Positions 22,694-35,153 of a stretch of DNA of 64,000 nt are shown here, one piece after another; within the stretch, counting starts at the first letter, position 1, and each line of letters starts with the position of its first letter. The DNA is from Pollenia angustigena (Eukaryota > Arthropoda > Insecta > Diptera > Polleniidae). The DNA lies in assembly GCA_930367215.1 (NCBI GenBank), contig OV884056.1, positions 84,889,285 to 84,953,284 on the forward strand. Direction: 5' to 3'. The notes under the pieces were generated by a model. That model saw nothing but the letters and a program-made list of their open reading frames with translations. It searched no databases and had not been told where the DNA came from. The position numbers and the translations under genes were made by a program.

Positions 22694-25055
22694 CTTGTGT
22701 GTAACTTCAAACGTTTGTTGGTTATACATATATAACAAGATTTTAAATTATTTTTTTTTATGTAATAAAATGATAAGGGATGCTTTTTTACTACGGATAA
22801 CATTATACATATTCTCCTACAAATACATTCACAAATTGTATGACGTAAAGAAAAAAACCACACCTAATGATGATGTCTACAGATGCGCAAGCATCACCCC
22901 CCAAATGCTACACAACACTTACTTAATATGTATGCCTACTCTGAAACCCAGTAGGCAAATTTTCTAGCAAATATTTTTAGCATATTGTATTATATTTATT
23001 TAAATGTAGTTTAAGTATCAATTTTTGGATTTATCTTAATTATTTTATTTTATCTCTTCAATATTTTATTGCTAAACACACCCTTTAATGGCCAGTATTT
23101 ATGTCTTTGGCAAAAAGTTGAAACAGTGAACAAGAAAATTAATCATATTTTCAAGGTGAACTACAATGTTTATACCTATTAAAACTATTAATTAATGCCA
23201 ATACCAGCTCCACCGTCAGTATTCTGTTTTGTTTTTTTGTTTTTGCAATATCTTAACACATGCGTCATAAAGTTTTGAGATTTTTTCTTTTGGCCTCTTG
23301 TTATTTTATACATATAATTTAAAAAAGCTTATTCAATAAATTGGCTGGTTTGCTGCGCCAAAGTAATTTTTTTTCAATTAAAAATTTATTGATAATTCAT
23401 AAATTTGTTTTCACAAAGCATCTTAATACTGCTATAACCGCTAAGCCATTCGGCTTGACAGCATTTTGGATAAATGGACTTTTGGCAGATACTCAGCAAG
23501 GCATATTTTTGTTTAGTCGCCCGAAACCAACCCAGGGTTCATATTGGAATGTATAATTGGACGAATTTTAGAATTCGTGTGGGGCTTACTGTGAAACTTT
23601 TTAGAAAAAGAATCTGTACAACACCTTTTCTATAACTGCCCCATCCCATTTGCCCTTATTTTGCGGAATTCAACTGTCTTAAAAAAGTACTAAACTTTAT
23701 TAACCCTTAGATGTATGTAAATAAAAATAATTTTGTATAATAACCCTGTTCTAGTCGTAAATTTAAGCAAGAATTCAATGGTTATAGCCTTTTTTAAAAT
23801 TTAGCGCTCTTATTCTCAATATTCGCTACTAAAAATTTAAATATGTACTTAAGTACCATAAAACAGTTTTTTATGCTTTAAGGATCATTGTTCATTTTAA
23901 ATAAATCAACTTTTTTCAATGCAATTTTTCAAAGTGTACGAAAATTAACACAAAATATCGCTCCTTAGTCTTCGGTGCGGTAGATTTGTGGAAAACACAA
24001 ACGATAATAGTGTTTGTGTTGTAAATCAATAAAAAAAAAATAACGCTTCCCTGTTTGTCATTTTCGAACACTAAGATAATACTGTTCTTATCCAACTCAA
24101 CAAAAAGATGAAAACATTTAATTCCGTCCGTTTTTTTTTTAACCACAAAGTTCATTGTGTTCGGTTCAGCTTATTAATGTTCATTCGTTTCTGTTGTGAT
24201 TAGCGCCCTTTTTGCTGGTAAAAAAACCAAACATTTTAAACTAAAACAAAATACATACGAAAAAAAAAACAAAAAGGCAGCAAAATAATTTTACACAAAC
24301 AAAAATTACACACAAGCTGTTCGTGCTGCGGTCGTTGCTAAAGTCTAGCTTACACTTTTATACTTTGTATTAATACATGTCAAGAACTCAAGTAATATGA
24401 CAAAGTGTGATAGTGCGAATGTAATGTGTCACGAAAATGACAAATGTTATGAAAAAAATTTGACATCCCATACGACTTCATTGTTTTTTGATACTTTTCA
24501 TTAGATCAGGGTTGCATTTTATTTAATGTGTGAGTATTTATACTTTGTGTGATGGGGTGAACACAAACTGTCATGTTAAATTAGATTTTTTTACAGTCGC
24601 AACAAAACTCATTTGATTCCTATGGAATACGTAAGACTTGTGAGATAAATAGTGTAAACAAGCTTTAAAATTAAATTAAAAGAAACATTATAAAACATTA
24701 AAATATAATGTTTGTCTATAGTTTCACTACATTTATTCTGTTTTTTAACAAAGAACGGAACACTATATAATGTTCGGCTATTTCTTGAAAATAGTTACGA
24801 ACGGTATTAAGGGTTGTGTTCGTCTACACACAAACTAAAAAAATAAATATCGTTCCTGGGTGTGTGAGCCGAACGCTAAATAATGTTCTGTTTATTTTCA
24901 ACACTGATTTTTCGTAATTTTTTTTCTTAACTGTATTGTATAATTCTCTAAGCCCAATTGAATATATTGGTATTTCCACATGGAATTTTTTTTTTTTTTT
25001 TGTCACGTTCATCAAGCATTTTAAATCGTTTCTCAAAGAATAATTTATATATTTA
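22694..25055. other. Mostly featureless DNA between the tRNA and the Helitron
   Basis: Apart from the doubtful LINE remnant at 23420-23700, I see no gene. Near 24350-24665 a weak inverted match (agcttacac / gtgtaaacaagct) may be an old MITE. 24745-24890 contains repeated gttcgg/gaacg phrases. Confidence 0.5.
23420..23700 (+). pseudogene. Possible non-LTR retrotransposon 3' remnant
   Basis: In one frame 23605-23650 reads KESVQHLFYNCPIP, resembling the H-x4-C end of the zinc knuckle in LINE ORF2 proteins (compare ESVEHLLCHCP in the element at 7688-10780). The preceding frame (GLTAFWINGLLADTQQG) is open for about 70 codons but not assignable. Stops separate the two. Weak call. Confidence 0.3.
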
Positions 25056-25666
25056 CTAGCTGACCCGACAGACGTTGTCCTGTCCAAATTAGAAAAAATT
25101 TTTGTGTTCGATTTTTAAAATCCGAAAAAAAAAGGAAAAAAGTATTTTTAAATTAAAATTTTATTCATATACACAGAAAAAAATATCCACAAAATATTTT
25201 CAAATAAACTGTTGTTTTAAATTGTTCTTTACTATCTATAAATATTTTGTTTTTAGCAGTAATTGATCATTTTCAACGCATCATTGTTGGAAATTAAAAT
25301 ATGCTTGCTGCTTGTGCATTATAATTCGTAAAAATTAAATATATTTGTTTTGGTAAATATTTATATTTACAAAAAATTTTTTGGATAAAATATTGGAAAA
25401 TGTTTTACTGAATTTACGAATTTCTTCATAGGACCTAAATTAAACAAAAATTTGTTTGATTGTGCGAATTTCTTTACTGAAATCGATTTTCAGTTTTTTC
25501 TGTGTAGATTTGTGGTATGTTTGATTTACATTTGATTTGAAAATACATATGTATGTATGTGCTGTGAGTCTTATAGTATTCTTTTTACATTTTAATTGAT
25601 AGATCAATATTCAGGTAACCAGTAAAAAAAAAATAAAACTTATTCGATTGCTTTGCAAGGATATGT

Positions 25667-26794
25667 TCATTGCAATGCTTTGTGATATACGACATTTTTT
25701 GTTTGGCTGTCTGGTGCGTAAACAAATAATGCTAATGGACTTCCGACGCGGGAACAGGCGACATATAATTGACCATGCGAGAAGCATGGATTCTCAAGGT
25801 TAATGCCGCAAACACGCAATGACTGCCCTTGAGATTTGTTGATTGTCATTGCATATGCAAGCCTTACTGGAAACTGCAAGCGCTTAAAATCGAATGGCAT
25901 GTCGGTTGGAATCATTGGGATCCGAGGTATCAAAACATTTTCTCCTTTGTACTTTCCTTTAAGTATTGTTGCTTCGATGACGTTATTCATCAACTTTTTT
26001 ATCGTAAGTCGGGTGCCATTACAAAGACGTGGTTGGTTTATATTTCGTAACATTATGATTACCGATCCAACTTTTAGTCGGAGAATATGAGGCGGTAATC
26101 CGGGTAATTCCAGGGAGTTTAAAAATTCGATTGGATAGTTGACGACATCGTTCTGAGAAGAAACGGAATCCACCGATTTGTACATCTTCAATTCGCCAGC
26201 GATTTCACTTTGAATCTTAAAATTCAATTCGTCGACATCAACGTTTTTCGCAGCCAATATAGCACGTTCGCTCAACCAATCATGATTTCTGTAATTTTGT
26301 GTAATGTTTGGAAACACCTTTCGGATGAGTTCGGACTTTGATTCGGTGAACTGGCAGAAATCGACGGGAAATTGAATACAGCCGGTCGAAATATCCACCG
26401 GGATTCTCCCGTTTCCTATGTCCAGCAATTGTTTGGAAAATACGTCTCGAGATTGATCGTTCTGCAGCTCGACACGCATGTTCAGAGTCAGTTTGAGTTT
26501 CCTGACGTATTTCCACAAAGCAGACGACTTCAAACATGCATTAAGTTCATCGGCTGGCGTTGATCGTGGTATCACTGGCAGCGTTTGCCGAAAATCACCT
26601 GCCAACAGAATCATCGCACCTCCAAATCGGCTTTGATTGTTTCGTAAATCGCCCAACGTTTTGTCTAATGCCTCCAAAGATTTTGTATGCGCCATTGTAC
26701 ATTCATCCCAAACGATCAGTTTGCTTTGCTGCAAAACTTTGGCCATCGAACTGTTCTTCGATATGTTGCATGTTGGATTTTCATTGGTTTGCAT
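25667..26794 (-). pseudogene. Helitron Pif1-family helicase, N-terminally truncated
   Basis: 375 open codons of the C-terminal helicase of a RepHel protein. They include LIVWDECTMAHTKSLEALD (Walker B region), LLAGDFRQTLPVIPRS (motif III), LTLNMRVEL, VGSVIIMLRN, GLPPH, and near the end LAYAMTINKSQGQSL (motif V/VI) and LYVACSRV. The Walker A P-loop and the whole Rep domain that should precede it are absent, and the sequence upstream of the Met is AT-rich non-coding. The frame is long and undamaged from the break to the stop, but without Walker A it cannot bind ATP normally. It is a remnant, not a host Pif1 gene. Confidence 0.85.
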
Positions 26795-26879
26795 ATAAAT
26801 TTAAAATTAAAAAGAAAGTCCAACTGTTAAATTAAAAAATTTAAATATCATAAGCATTTTCTTAAACTTACAGAAAACT

Positions 26880-27720
26880 TAAATTGGATTGCTGCGAATA
26901 TTTGAAAGAGAAATTAGCCAAATCGGTGCAACTGTTTTCCGATTTTAGATAAAACGAAAAAAGTGGGCGTAAAAGCAGGCGTGGCAAATTTTTTTTTCGA
27001 TCAAAACTTAAAATGGATTACTACTAAGATTTGAAAGAAAAATTAGTCAAATCGATGGAGCCGTTTTCTGATTTTAGGTAAATCGAAAAAAGTGGGCGTG
27101 AAAGTGGGCGGGGAACAATTTTCTTTCCGTGTAAACCTAAGTTGGACCATGGCGATCACGTTAAAGAAAAAATCGTCGAAATCGGTCAAGCCATCCTCAA
27201 GTTATGTGCTTAATAGAAAAAGTGGGCGTAAAAGTAGGCGTGGTAAGTTTTTCTTTCGATGGAAACTTAAAATGCATTGATACGAACATTTGAAAGAAAA
27301 ATTAGTCAAATCGATGGAGCCGTTTTCTGATTTTAGGTAAATCGAAAAAAGTGGGCGTGAAAGTGGGCGGGCAACAATTTTCTTTCCGTGTAAACCTAAG
27401 TTGGACCATGGCGATCACGTTAAAGAAAAAATCGTCCAAATCGGTCAAGCCATCCTCAAGTTATGTGCTTAATAGAAAAAGTGGGCGTAAAAGTAGGCGT
27501 GGTAAATTTTTCTTTCGATGGAAACTTAAAATGCATTGATACGAACATTTGAAAGAAAAATTAGTCAAATCGATGGAGCCGTTTTCTGATTTTAGGTAAA
27601 TCGAAAAAAGTGGGCGTGGCAAAATTTTCTTTCCGTAAAAACCTAAGTTGGACCATGACGATCATTAGAAAAAAAAACTGTCCAAATCGGTCCAGCCGTT
27701 CTCAACTGATGCAATTACCA
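26880..27720. repeat. 259-bp tandem repeats inside the Helitron
   Basis: About three units with a 259-bp period, easily seen because the phrase gtgggcgtgaaagtgggcgg recurs at about 27091 and 27350. Each unit also contains two variants of an inner phrase ending in gtgggcgt, so the unit is itself an older duplication. The Met-initiated frames repeated here are a by-product of the repeat. Confidence 0.88.
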
Positions 27721-28352
27721 ACGAACAACATTGATTTTTATTTATATAGATTATATAAATTTTTTGTATTTTGGTGAAAAGCGCAATTTAGTGAAAGAAA
27801 AATAGATTAATTAATTTCTTGGTGACGTATCGTGACAATTTTGTGAAAGTGCCCATATACAAAATAACATAACATTGTAGTTTTTATATGTAATTTTTTC
27901 GCTGTTGATCATGTAAACTGAGAAAGTCTTACCTCTAACTTTGAATTCAGCATAATCGAATTAGCTTTATCAATACGTTAAAATTTGCCACAAACACAGT
28001 GTATTTAATAGAGTTAAGAAAAAAATTTCTTTGAACAAAAAATTGGGATAAAAAAATTTTCCGCGAACAAGAAAAATAACGAAAAGCTGTATTTAACAGA
28101 GTAGGATTAATTTTAATTAAACAAATATCGTTTATTGTACATTAGCATTAAAATTTTGAATCTCGAGTATCGCGAAAACGAGAGCAAACTTCGAAGAATG
28201 ACTAGCACCATTTAATTTAGCTTGAAAAAAAGTGTCAAATTGGTGCACAGTGTAATTTAAATTTATTTTAAATGTGTCTTAAAGCAAGAATCTTTAATAC
28301 CTTTTACTCAACGTAATGCAGCATCTTAAACTACTCACCCACTAACACACAT

Positions 28353-28923
28353 TTGGGGGATTCACAAGGTGTCATAAAGTCATATGTCTTAAAATAATAA
28401 CATGAAAAAATACGACTGTTGTGAACAACCCCTCATAATTAAGTATGCTATTTTGAATTTAAATCAGCTGATTTAAAACAAATATAAAAAATAAATAATT
28501 ACCTAACATCAAAATATTTTTTAATTCTTTTCCATTAATTAATAAATTAAATTAGATTTTGCCTGACTATTTTTCATTTTGCAGACGCACATCAGAAATA
28601 AATTTTATTTCGTTTGTTTACCAAACAGCAGCGTCATAAGCCGATCTTATTTGACGCAGCAAGTGCTTTGTTGCAAAAATTGCTAGCCGCAGGTCAAATT
28701 TTAATGTTAGACGGATAAAATTATACCATCAACGGCGACGGCTACAAGAACTAACGCAGTACGGCTCAGCCGCTCAGCTCTGGTCTCTTCTGATTAATTA
28801 CGACAGCACAATAAACAAAGCAAGCAACGTTCTATTAATTTAAGACACTTTTTGTTTACAAAGCAACAACATTATGAACATTATGACAATATAACATGAT
28901 AGCACACCTTGTGAATACCCCAA
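28353..28923. mobile_element. Inverted-repeat element, 571 bp, TTGGGG(G)ATTCACAAGGTGT ends
   Basis: The left end ttgggggattcacaaggtgt matches the inverted right end (acaccttgtgaataccccaa). The interior includes gccgatcttatttgacgc and agccgctcagc. A 5'-truncated copy occupies about 14970-15356. Confidence 0.8.
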
Positions 28924-29522
28924 TTATCAAACAGAATTAAAAAAAATAATGAAATATGTTGAGTACTTTGTTTCGTTTAAAAAACTTTTCTCTTTTTTTA
29001 TTGGTGGTAGATAGCGCTGGGGTCAAGTTATTAACAAAATTCTCCAGTATTAAATTTTTTATTTTTATTTAGAAAATCCCGAGCAGCGCCGCACAGTGGG
29101 GTGAAAAATATGCAAAACAAGGATTAATTCAGGGAAGCCTGTAATTTATTTCAAAATTTTTATTTGGATTCTGTGCATATTGATTACTAAAAAACTTTTG
29201 TTGTTATTGTTAAAGCTAAGGCACGAGCTCTATGTTTACATTTGTCCTTCAAGTTGTGCTGAAAAAGGTCAACAAGAAAAGGAAAGACAAAAAATGAAAA
29301 CAAAACAAAAATTTACTTTGGACTTCAAGAAGAATTCTTGACAAAAGTACGAAAAAACAGAAGTAAGGAAAAACATGTAAAATAAATTAAAATAGATAAT
29401 ACTTCAAAGCAAATTTCGATCTACCAAAGGTTAAATACAATTTGGTTTAAGGATTGATGTTTGACTATTGACGTCAGCATTCGTCGATGGCTGTGAGTGT
29501 TAAACGGCAAACCCCTCTGAAG

Positions 29523-29640
29523 AGATTGAGTGGTTGCAATCGAAGCATGTAAGGGTAACCTGTCCGTAAAAGTTTAATTAATTTAATGTTGTAAAATTCC
29601 TTTCTTCATGAAAATAATATAAAGAAAATTAAATTTGATG
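29523..29640 (+). repeat. Internally deleted copy of the SINE at 2090-2355
   Basis: It shares aacctgtccgtaa and then jumps to atgttgtaaaattccttt and the following 40 bases. The B box and middle of the body are deleted. Confidence 0.6.
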
Positions 29641-30460
29641 AACTTAAGCCTAATTAAAATATTAAAATTTTGATTAAAAACCAGAAATAGTTCAACAAAA
29701 TAACTACAATATTAATTATTGTATTTTAGTGGGATTTGAATTCTGTTTTATTTAATAACGAACAATATAATTTTTTTTTTTAAATAAGACACATTCAATG
29801 CTAAAATATGTAATTTAAAATCATCTTCATAATTATTTTCACCTTCATCAAAATCATCATAAACATCGGAAATATTTAGCAGTATAAGCAAATCAAGTGT
29901 TGTTTTTGGTAAATTTAAATTATGTAGTTTTTTTTATCATAATGTTTGTTTTTGCTTGAAGTTAAAGGATCTCAAGTCATAAGAAACCGATTAAAAATGT
30001 CTTCATTCTGTTTTATGCGACTGCACTTATGAGCGTATTAACTCTAAAAATTTTAATATCTTTAAAACGAGCTTGTGCCTCCTCAGAAAGTTGGCATATT
30101 GGCAATAGAGCATAAGAAACTATTTCGGGTACATGAATTAAGAACTTGTGTAAAGTGGGAGGAATATATTATATAATAATATATAATAATAACTAGAGTA
30201 ACCCTGCCCGCGTTGCTGGACAATACAAAATAAGTCAAATGACGCGAGTCAGCAGAGCCTTATACCGACAAAATGTAATTCTCTTAAGGAAAAAAATACA
30301 TTTTATATAGGGAAAACACACCATCATAAAAGTGCGCGTATAACGCATGTTCACAGAAATTTTTCGATGTTTTAAATGGGTTTGGTTTGAATCTGTGCAG
30401 CTGTCAAACAATGGGTCCGCCACCAACTGAAGTAATACAATTCCTTTTGGTGGTATTAAG

Positions 30461-32562
30461 CAGAGCTGTTAAATTTGGATTACGATTAGTAATCAATTAG
30501 ATTAAATTTTAAAAAGAATGGTATTGATTACATAATTCTCTTTTTTACAATTCCTGATTATTAATTAATTATGATTACAAATAATCCAAAAATAATTAAG
30601 ATTAGTTAGGATTACGAGAAAATAATCAAAAGTAATCAAAAAAATAGTTGACTACTTTCAAGGATTATTTTCGATTATTTGCGATTATTTTTTAAAAATT
30701 CAGAATGCGCATCATTTTACACTAACGTTTTTTTTTTTTTTTGTTGAAAAATTTGCATTTAAAACGTTACAAAATAGATAGTGTTTGTATACAAAATATA
30801 GGTATATTCACTTCAATAACAAAACAACCAATAACAATTTTAGTACTTCCTAAATCAACAAAAAAGGGAAAAATACGTGGAAAAATAATAAAGAAAACAT
30901 TAAGAATACATTCAATTCCATTTGATTTTAATGCTTTTAGCTGGCATCATTGTAATTCATTTATTTTGTTTGCATTTACCTTCATTTATGCATATGGTTT
31001 GTGGTTACAGCAACTTCACCAGTTGTAGTTGTAGTATTTTAAGCTGACGAATGCTCTGTAGCGCAACAAAGTTCAAAATCTCGAATTTTGCGCTTCAACT
31101 GCAACGACTACTAGAACTACGTATTCTGTTGACACTACTTTAAAACTGCCGTTTTTGACAGCTTGCAGCGCTATTGTTAACGTTGTACTACATCGACTAT
31201 TCTGTTCCCCACTTTATTTACCAATTTGGCTACCTAGTTCATTATAAAAATGCATAAATAAGAACATTAAAACAAAATTTTTTTAAGAAACGCTTTTCTT
31301 AAAAAAGAACATTTAAAAAAATTTTTGCCCCCCCCCTAGATTTTATCCTGGCTACGCCCATGTATTCGTGTACTGTCATCGGGATTATGTATGCCTGCAA
31401 AGTTTCATCCAATTGCATTGAGTATAAGGCGGTTAAATTAACGTTACAAGATTTGATTTTCCGAAGTGAAGCTAAAGAAAAGGGTTTACAAAATTTTGCC
31501 CGCCCCCCCTAGATTTGATCCTAGCTACGCCAATGTATTCGTGTATTGTCATCGGGAATATGTATGCGTGCAAAGTTTCATCCATTTGCATTGAGTAAAA
31601 GGGATTCAAAAAAGAATTTTACCAAAAACTAAAATTTTTGCCGCCCCCTAGATTTTATCCTGGCTACGCCCATTTATTCGTGTATTGTCATCGGGAATAT
31701 GTATGCCTGCATAGTTTCATCCATTTGCATTGAGTATAAGGCGGGTAAATTAACGTTACAAGATTTGATTTTCCGAAGTGAAGCTAAAGAAAAGGTTTTA
31801 ATAATAATAACTAGGGATGCGATTTCCATGCAAATGCATGTTTTTTGTGATAGTCTAAGAACGATGTCGACCAATTTTCTTTCCGAATCATTAAATTTGC
31901 GTTAAAATGGCATCGATTTGTTTTTGCATAATGTTGCATATTTTGGTGAAAATGCATATTTAGGTTTTAAATGCATATTTTTGCATATATTGACATTTTT
32001 GAGGGATCTTTTATTCTCCATATTATAAAAAAGATCTTAAAAAAAACTTTCTAAAAAATGTTTAATAATCTATAAATTCTTTTGGAGATTTGCTTTAAAT
32101 ACAAGATTTTTAAGATTTCGACAAAAGATGCTTCTATTTTAAACCGATGCAGCATATTACATCATTAAGACTTCCAATGGGTTACAAGTTACTTGCTTAG
32201 CACATGGGTTATACTTCGTTGCAGAGAATTTAGAAGCCAATTCGATTATATTGCAATTTTTAATTAAATGTATCCCTTTTTTCACCTTCCACCTCAGCCA
32301 GTAGTAGCAAAATAATCAAAAGTAATCAAAAGTAATCTTCGAAAGTAGTCAAATTATTTTTCGATTACTTTTTATTATTTTATATTATTTTTTCGTATTT
32401 TTTATTAATCTTGATTATTTTTTGATTATCTGTAATCGTAATCAATTAGTAATCGTGCGAATCTGAAAATAATCGTAATATAATCATTACTTCACCTTTC
32501 AAAAAAAAAAAATAATCTAATTACTAATTATTATGATTAGTAATCATTACTTAACAGCTATG
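30461..32562. mobile_element. hAT-type element with 8-bp target duplication gtattaag
   Basis: Perfect 8-bp direct repeats gtattaag at 30453-30460 and 32563-32570. Termini are CAGAGCTGTTAA and TTAACAGCTATG. The subterminal regions are rich in aatcaaaagtaatc-like motifs in both orientations, as is usual for transposase binding regions. No transposase frame was recognised in its 2.1 kb. Confidence 0.85.
31329..31810. repeat. Three tandem units with a C-run and ctagattttatcctggctac core
   Basis: The phrase ctagattttatcctggctac, or a close variant, starts near 31337, 31508 and 31650, each after a run of C. Units are about 171 and 138 bp apart. They lie inside the hAT element at 30461-32562. Confidence 0.8.
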
Positions 32563-33849
32563 GTATTAAGTCAAATTTGCATACAAAACGTACATTTTAG
32601 ATTTTTTGACTTCTATTTTTGGCTTTTCTTCTTCTTCCTTTTTTCGCAGCTATCGTTGTGATAAGACGAAAAAGAAACAAAAAAAAAATTAAAATCGGTC
32701 AAGCAATTATCGAGTTTAAGCAGACTAATCCACAGCAATTAATAGTGCAATGTAAAATTTTCATACAAAACCACATTTTCGCTTTTTTCGATTTTTTAAT
32801 CTTTTTTTTTACTTTTCTGAACTTTCTTTGTGTCTAAACCTTCCTCGTGCTTAGACAAACAAAACAAAAAATCATACAAATCGGTCAAGTAGTTCTCGAG
32901 TTTTAGCGTGATTAATACACAGCGTTTGATTTTTATATATATAGATAATTAATTTTTCATTTTTCATAAAAGTGATCATTCTCTCAGGCTCATATCTTTC
33001 AACCGCTCGGAATTTTGATTTACCCTCTGAGACAAAGCTTCATCTTCAAGATCAAATCGCAAAAAACTTTAAAAAAGTTCGATTTTTTTACCTTTTCCCC
33101 CTGTTCAGGTCCATAGGTAGCAAACCGTTCAAAATTCAAGAAAAGGATCAACTGCAAAAATGTCCCTAAGCGCTAAGGTAGCCGCAAAAGTGAAAAATTC
33201 CCGAAAATTTTTTAATTTCATTTGTTTTTTCTTTACGTCAACTTTGGGATACTACGCTATCTATAACTATATACAAATACCACTACGTGATAAAAGACCA
33301 AAAAAAAGAACCGTGTCTGCCCAAAGTCACGCACTTTTTTTTATGGGCCCCCCTAAAGATATGGGGCCTCGGTGTCATTTTTGCAAAAAAGTGATCATTT
33401 TCTTAGGCTCATATCTTGCAAGCCGTTCGAAATTTTAATTAACCCTCCGAGACAAAGTTGTAGTCTTTGACATAAAGAACAAAAATTGTGAACATATAAA
33501 ATCAAAAATTATGGAGGGCAGTCTGAAGCAACGTGCTTGTGGAAACCATAAGTTCTGAATCAGAGTCAGATTCGGACGATTCGGACGACGATTTGGATCC
33601 ACAACTTAGGAGAATGCGATTTGCAAGACCAGGGCCATCCACATTAAATACATAATACGAATATTTTTTAAATATTTTTGTAATAGAAAGCATAGTATCT
33701 CAATGTTGAAGTAAATAAAACACAAATGAATTTGAAATGTTCGGGAAATTTTTGACTTTTGAGGCTACCTAAACGGTGTTAAGAATAATTCCTAGGAAGT
33801 TCATATGCTCTAGAAAGTTGTTTACTGAGACTTTAGGTACATTTTTGTA

Positions 33850-35153
33850 AAGGGTGTTTTTTTAAGCCCGATAGAACTTGAAATTGTAAAAAATAACACA
33901 AAAAATTAAATTGTAATCAAAATTTTTTTTTTATTCGAAAGATCAATACGTGACATTAACATTTGAAAATGATTTCGGGCATATGGGCACCGCGGCTGTT
34001 CTTGACGAAGCGCATTCTGGACGTCCAATTTTGGGCCACTTTTTCGAGCACTGCTGGCCGTATGTCACGAATAACACGAACAATGCTGGCCTCCAAGGCG
34101 TCAATTGTTGCTGGTTTATCAGCATAAACCAGTGACTTCACGTAGCCCCACAGGAAATAATCGAGAGGTGTCAAATCGCACGACCTTGGAGGCCAATTGA
34201 CAGGTCCATTTCTCGAAATCAACTTATCGCCAAATTTTGATTTCAATAAGTCGATGGTTGCGTTCGCCGTATGGCACGTAGCGCCATCCTGTTGAAACCA
34301 CATCTCCTCCGGATCAATGTCATCCATATTTTCAAACAAAAAATCATTGATCATGGTGCGGTAACGATCTTCATTGACCGTAACGCGAGCTCCGGCCTCA
34401 TTTTTGAAGAAATAAGGTCCGATGATGCCACCAGCGTGAAAACCGCACCAAACGGTGCATTTTTCTGGATGTAATGGAGTCTGTAGGGTCTCTTGTGGAT
34501 TGGTCTCGCTCCATATGCGGCAATTTTGCTTATTAACAAACCCGTTAAGCCAAAAATGCGCCTCATCGCTGAACACAATTTTGCGATAAAACAACGGGTC
34601 AGTTGCCAACTGCTCTAGAGCCCAATCGGCAAAAGAACGACGCATATAATGGTCTCGTGGCTTCAATTCCTGCACCAGCTGGATCTTATACGGGTGTAGG
34701 TCGAGATCTTTGCGCAAAATTTTCCACGTAGTGAACGGACAGAGCCCCAATTCCTGCGACCGACGACGAATCGATAAATTTGGATCTTCTTCCACACTTT
34801 CGTTTACAGCGGCGATATTCTCTTCAGTACGAACATTCCTTCGACGTGTTGGTGTTATTGCATCCTCTAGAGAGTATGTGGTACGAAATCTATCCACAGT
34901 TCGACGAATGGCTTGTTCAGATGGACGATTATGTACGCCATAAAAATGACGAAGTCGTCTATAAGTTGCGCGAATCGACGACTGATTTTCAAAGTAAATT
35001 TGGATAATTTCGTAGCGTTGTTCAAGCGTGAGTCTATTCATGATGATTTGTCAGAGTATACTGAAACGATAAAAAAAAATATTTCATCAAAATTTAATTT
35101 TTTGTGTTACTTTTTACAATTTAAAGTTCTATCTAGCTTAAAAAAACACCCTT
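33850..35153 (-). mobile_element. Tc1/mariner element of the rosa-like DD41D type
   Basis: 1304 bp between TA dinucleotides (33848-33849 and 35154-35155). The terminal inverted repeats are about 60 bp with few mismatches, starting AAGGGTGTTTTTTTAAGC at both ends. It carries one uninterrupted transposase frame. Long, similar ends plus an open frame suggest recent activity. Confidence 0.92.
33956..35041 (-). CDS. Tc1/mariner transposase, DD41D, apparently intact
   Basis: 361 codons, the usual size for this superfamily. The N-terminal helix-turn-helix region (LEQRYEIIQIYFENQ...IRATYRRL) is followed by a second one near residues 70-130. The catalytic triad is in FSDEAHFWLNG, WFQQDGATCHTA and CDLTPLDYFLWGY. 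Counting from the second Asp to the Asp of TPLD gives 41 intervening residues, the spacing of the rosa family first described in a fruit fly, rather than 34 of mariner or Tc1. The frame ends inside the left terminal repeat region. It should cut and paste the element at TA sites; activity is inferred. Confidence 0.9.
   Translation of the reverse strand: MNRLTLEQRYEIIQIYFENQSSIRATYRRLRHFYGVHNRPSEQAIRRTVDRFRTTYSLEDAITPTRRRNVRTEENIAAVNESVEEDPNLSIRRRSQELGLCPFTTWKILRKDLDLHPYKIQLVQELKPRDHYMRRSFADWALEQLATDPLFYRKIVFSDEAHFWLNGFVNKQNCRIWSETNPQETLQTPLHPEKCTVWCGFHAGGIIGPYFFKNEAGARVTVNEDRYRTMINDFLFENMDDIDPEEMWFQQDGATCHTANATIDLLKSKFGDKLISRNGPVNWPPRSCDLTPLDYFLWGYVKSLVYADKPATIDALEASIVRVIRDIRPAVLEKVAQNWTSRMRFVKNSRGAHMPEIIFKC

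Larger units (their letters stand above)
25056..27750 (-). mobile_element. Helitron with partial helicase gene
   Basis: The minus-strand 5' end TCTATATAAATAAAAATC is preceded by A. The minus-strand 3' end, GTCAGCTAG, is followed by T. This is the A|TC...CTAG|T arrangement of Helitrons, with no target duplication. The 3' half carries a Pif1-like helicase fragment and the 5' half is tandem repeats (26880-27720). No Rep nickase domain is visible, so it is internally deleted and not autonomous. Confidence 0.85.
27751..30192. other. No gene apart from the inverted-repeat element and SINE copy
   Basis: AT-rich intergenic DNA surrounding 28353-28923 and 29523-29640. No conserved frame recognised. 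Confidence 0.55.
30193..32945 (-). mobile_element. Non-autonomous Helitron split by a hAT insertion
   Basis: Minus-strand 5' end TCTATATATATAAAAATC at 32945 preceded by A; 3' end at 30193 in CTAG followed by T, next to GGCAGGGTTACT. Removing the hAT (30461-32562) and one copy of its duplication leaves about 640 bp of Helitron with no coding sequence. Confidence 0.75.

Noticed and set aside
23916..24155. 79-codon minus-strand frame
   Set aside because: Low-complexity Lys/Phe-rich translation of A and T runs with no domain.
25667..26794. Host Pif1 DNA helicase gene
   Set aside because: Helitron termini surround it, Walker A is missing and the sequence has the Helitron-type helicase phrases.
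27092..27539. Two near-identical 62-codon frames
   Set aside because: They arise from the 259-bp tandem repeat and have no protein features.
26880..27720. CRISPR-like array
   Set aside because: It has only about three 259-bp units with no short direct repeats and unique spacers, in a eukaryotic genome.
30741..31028. 95-codon frame inside the hAT element
   Set aside because: No transposase motif could be found, and composition is that of random AT-rich DNA.
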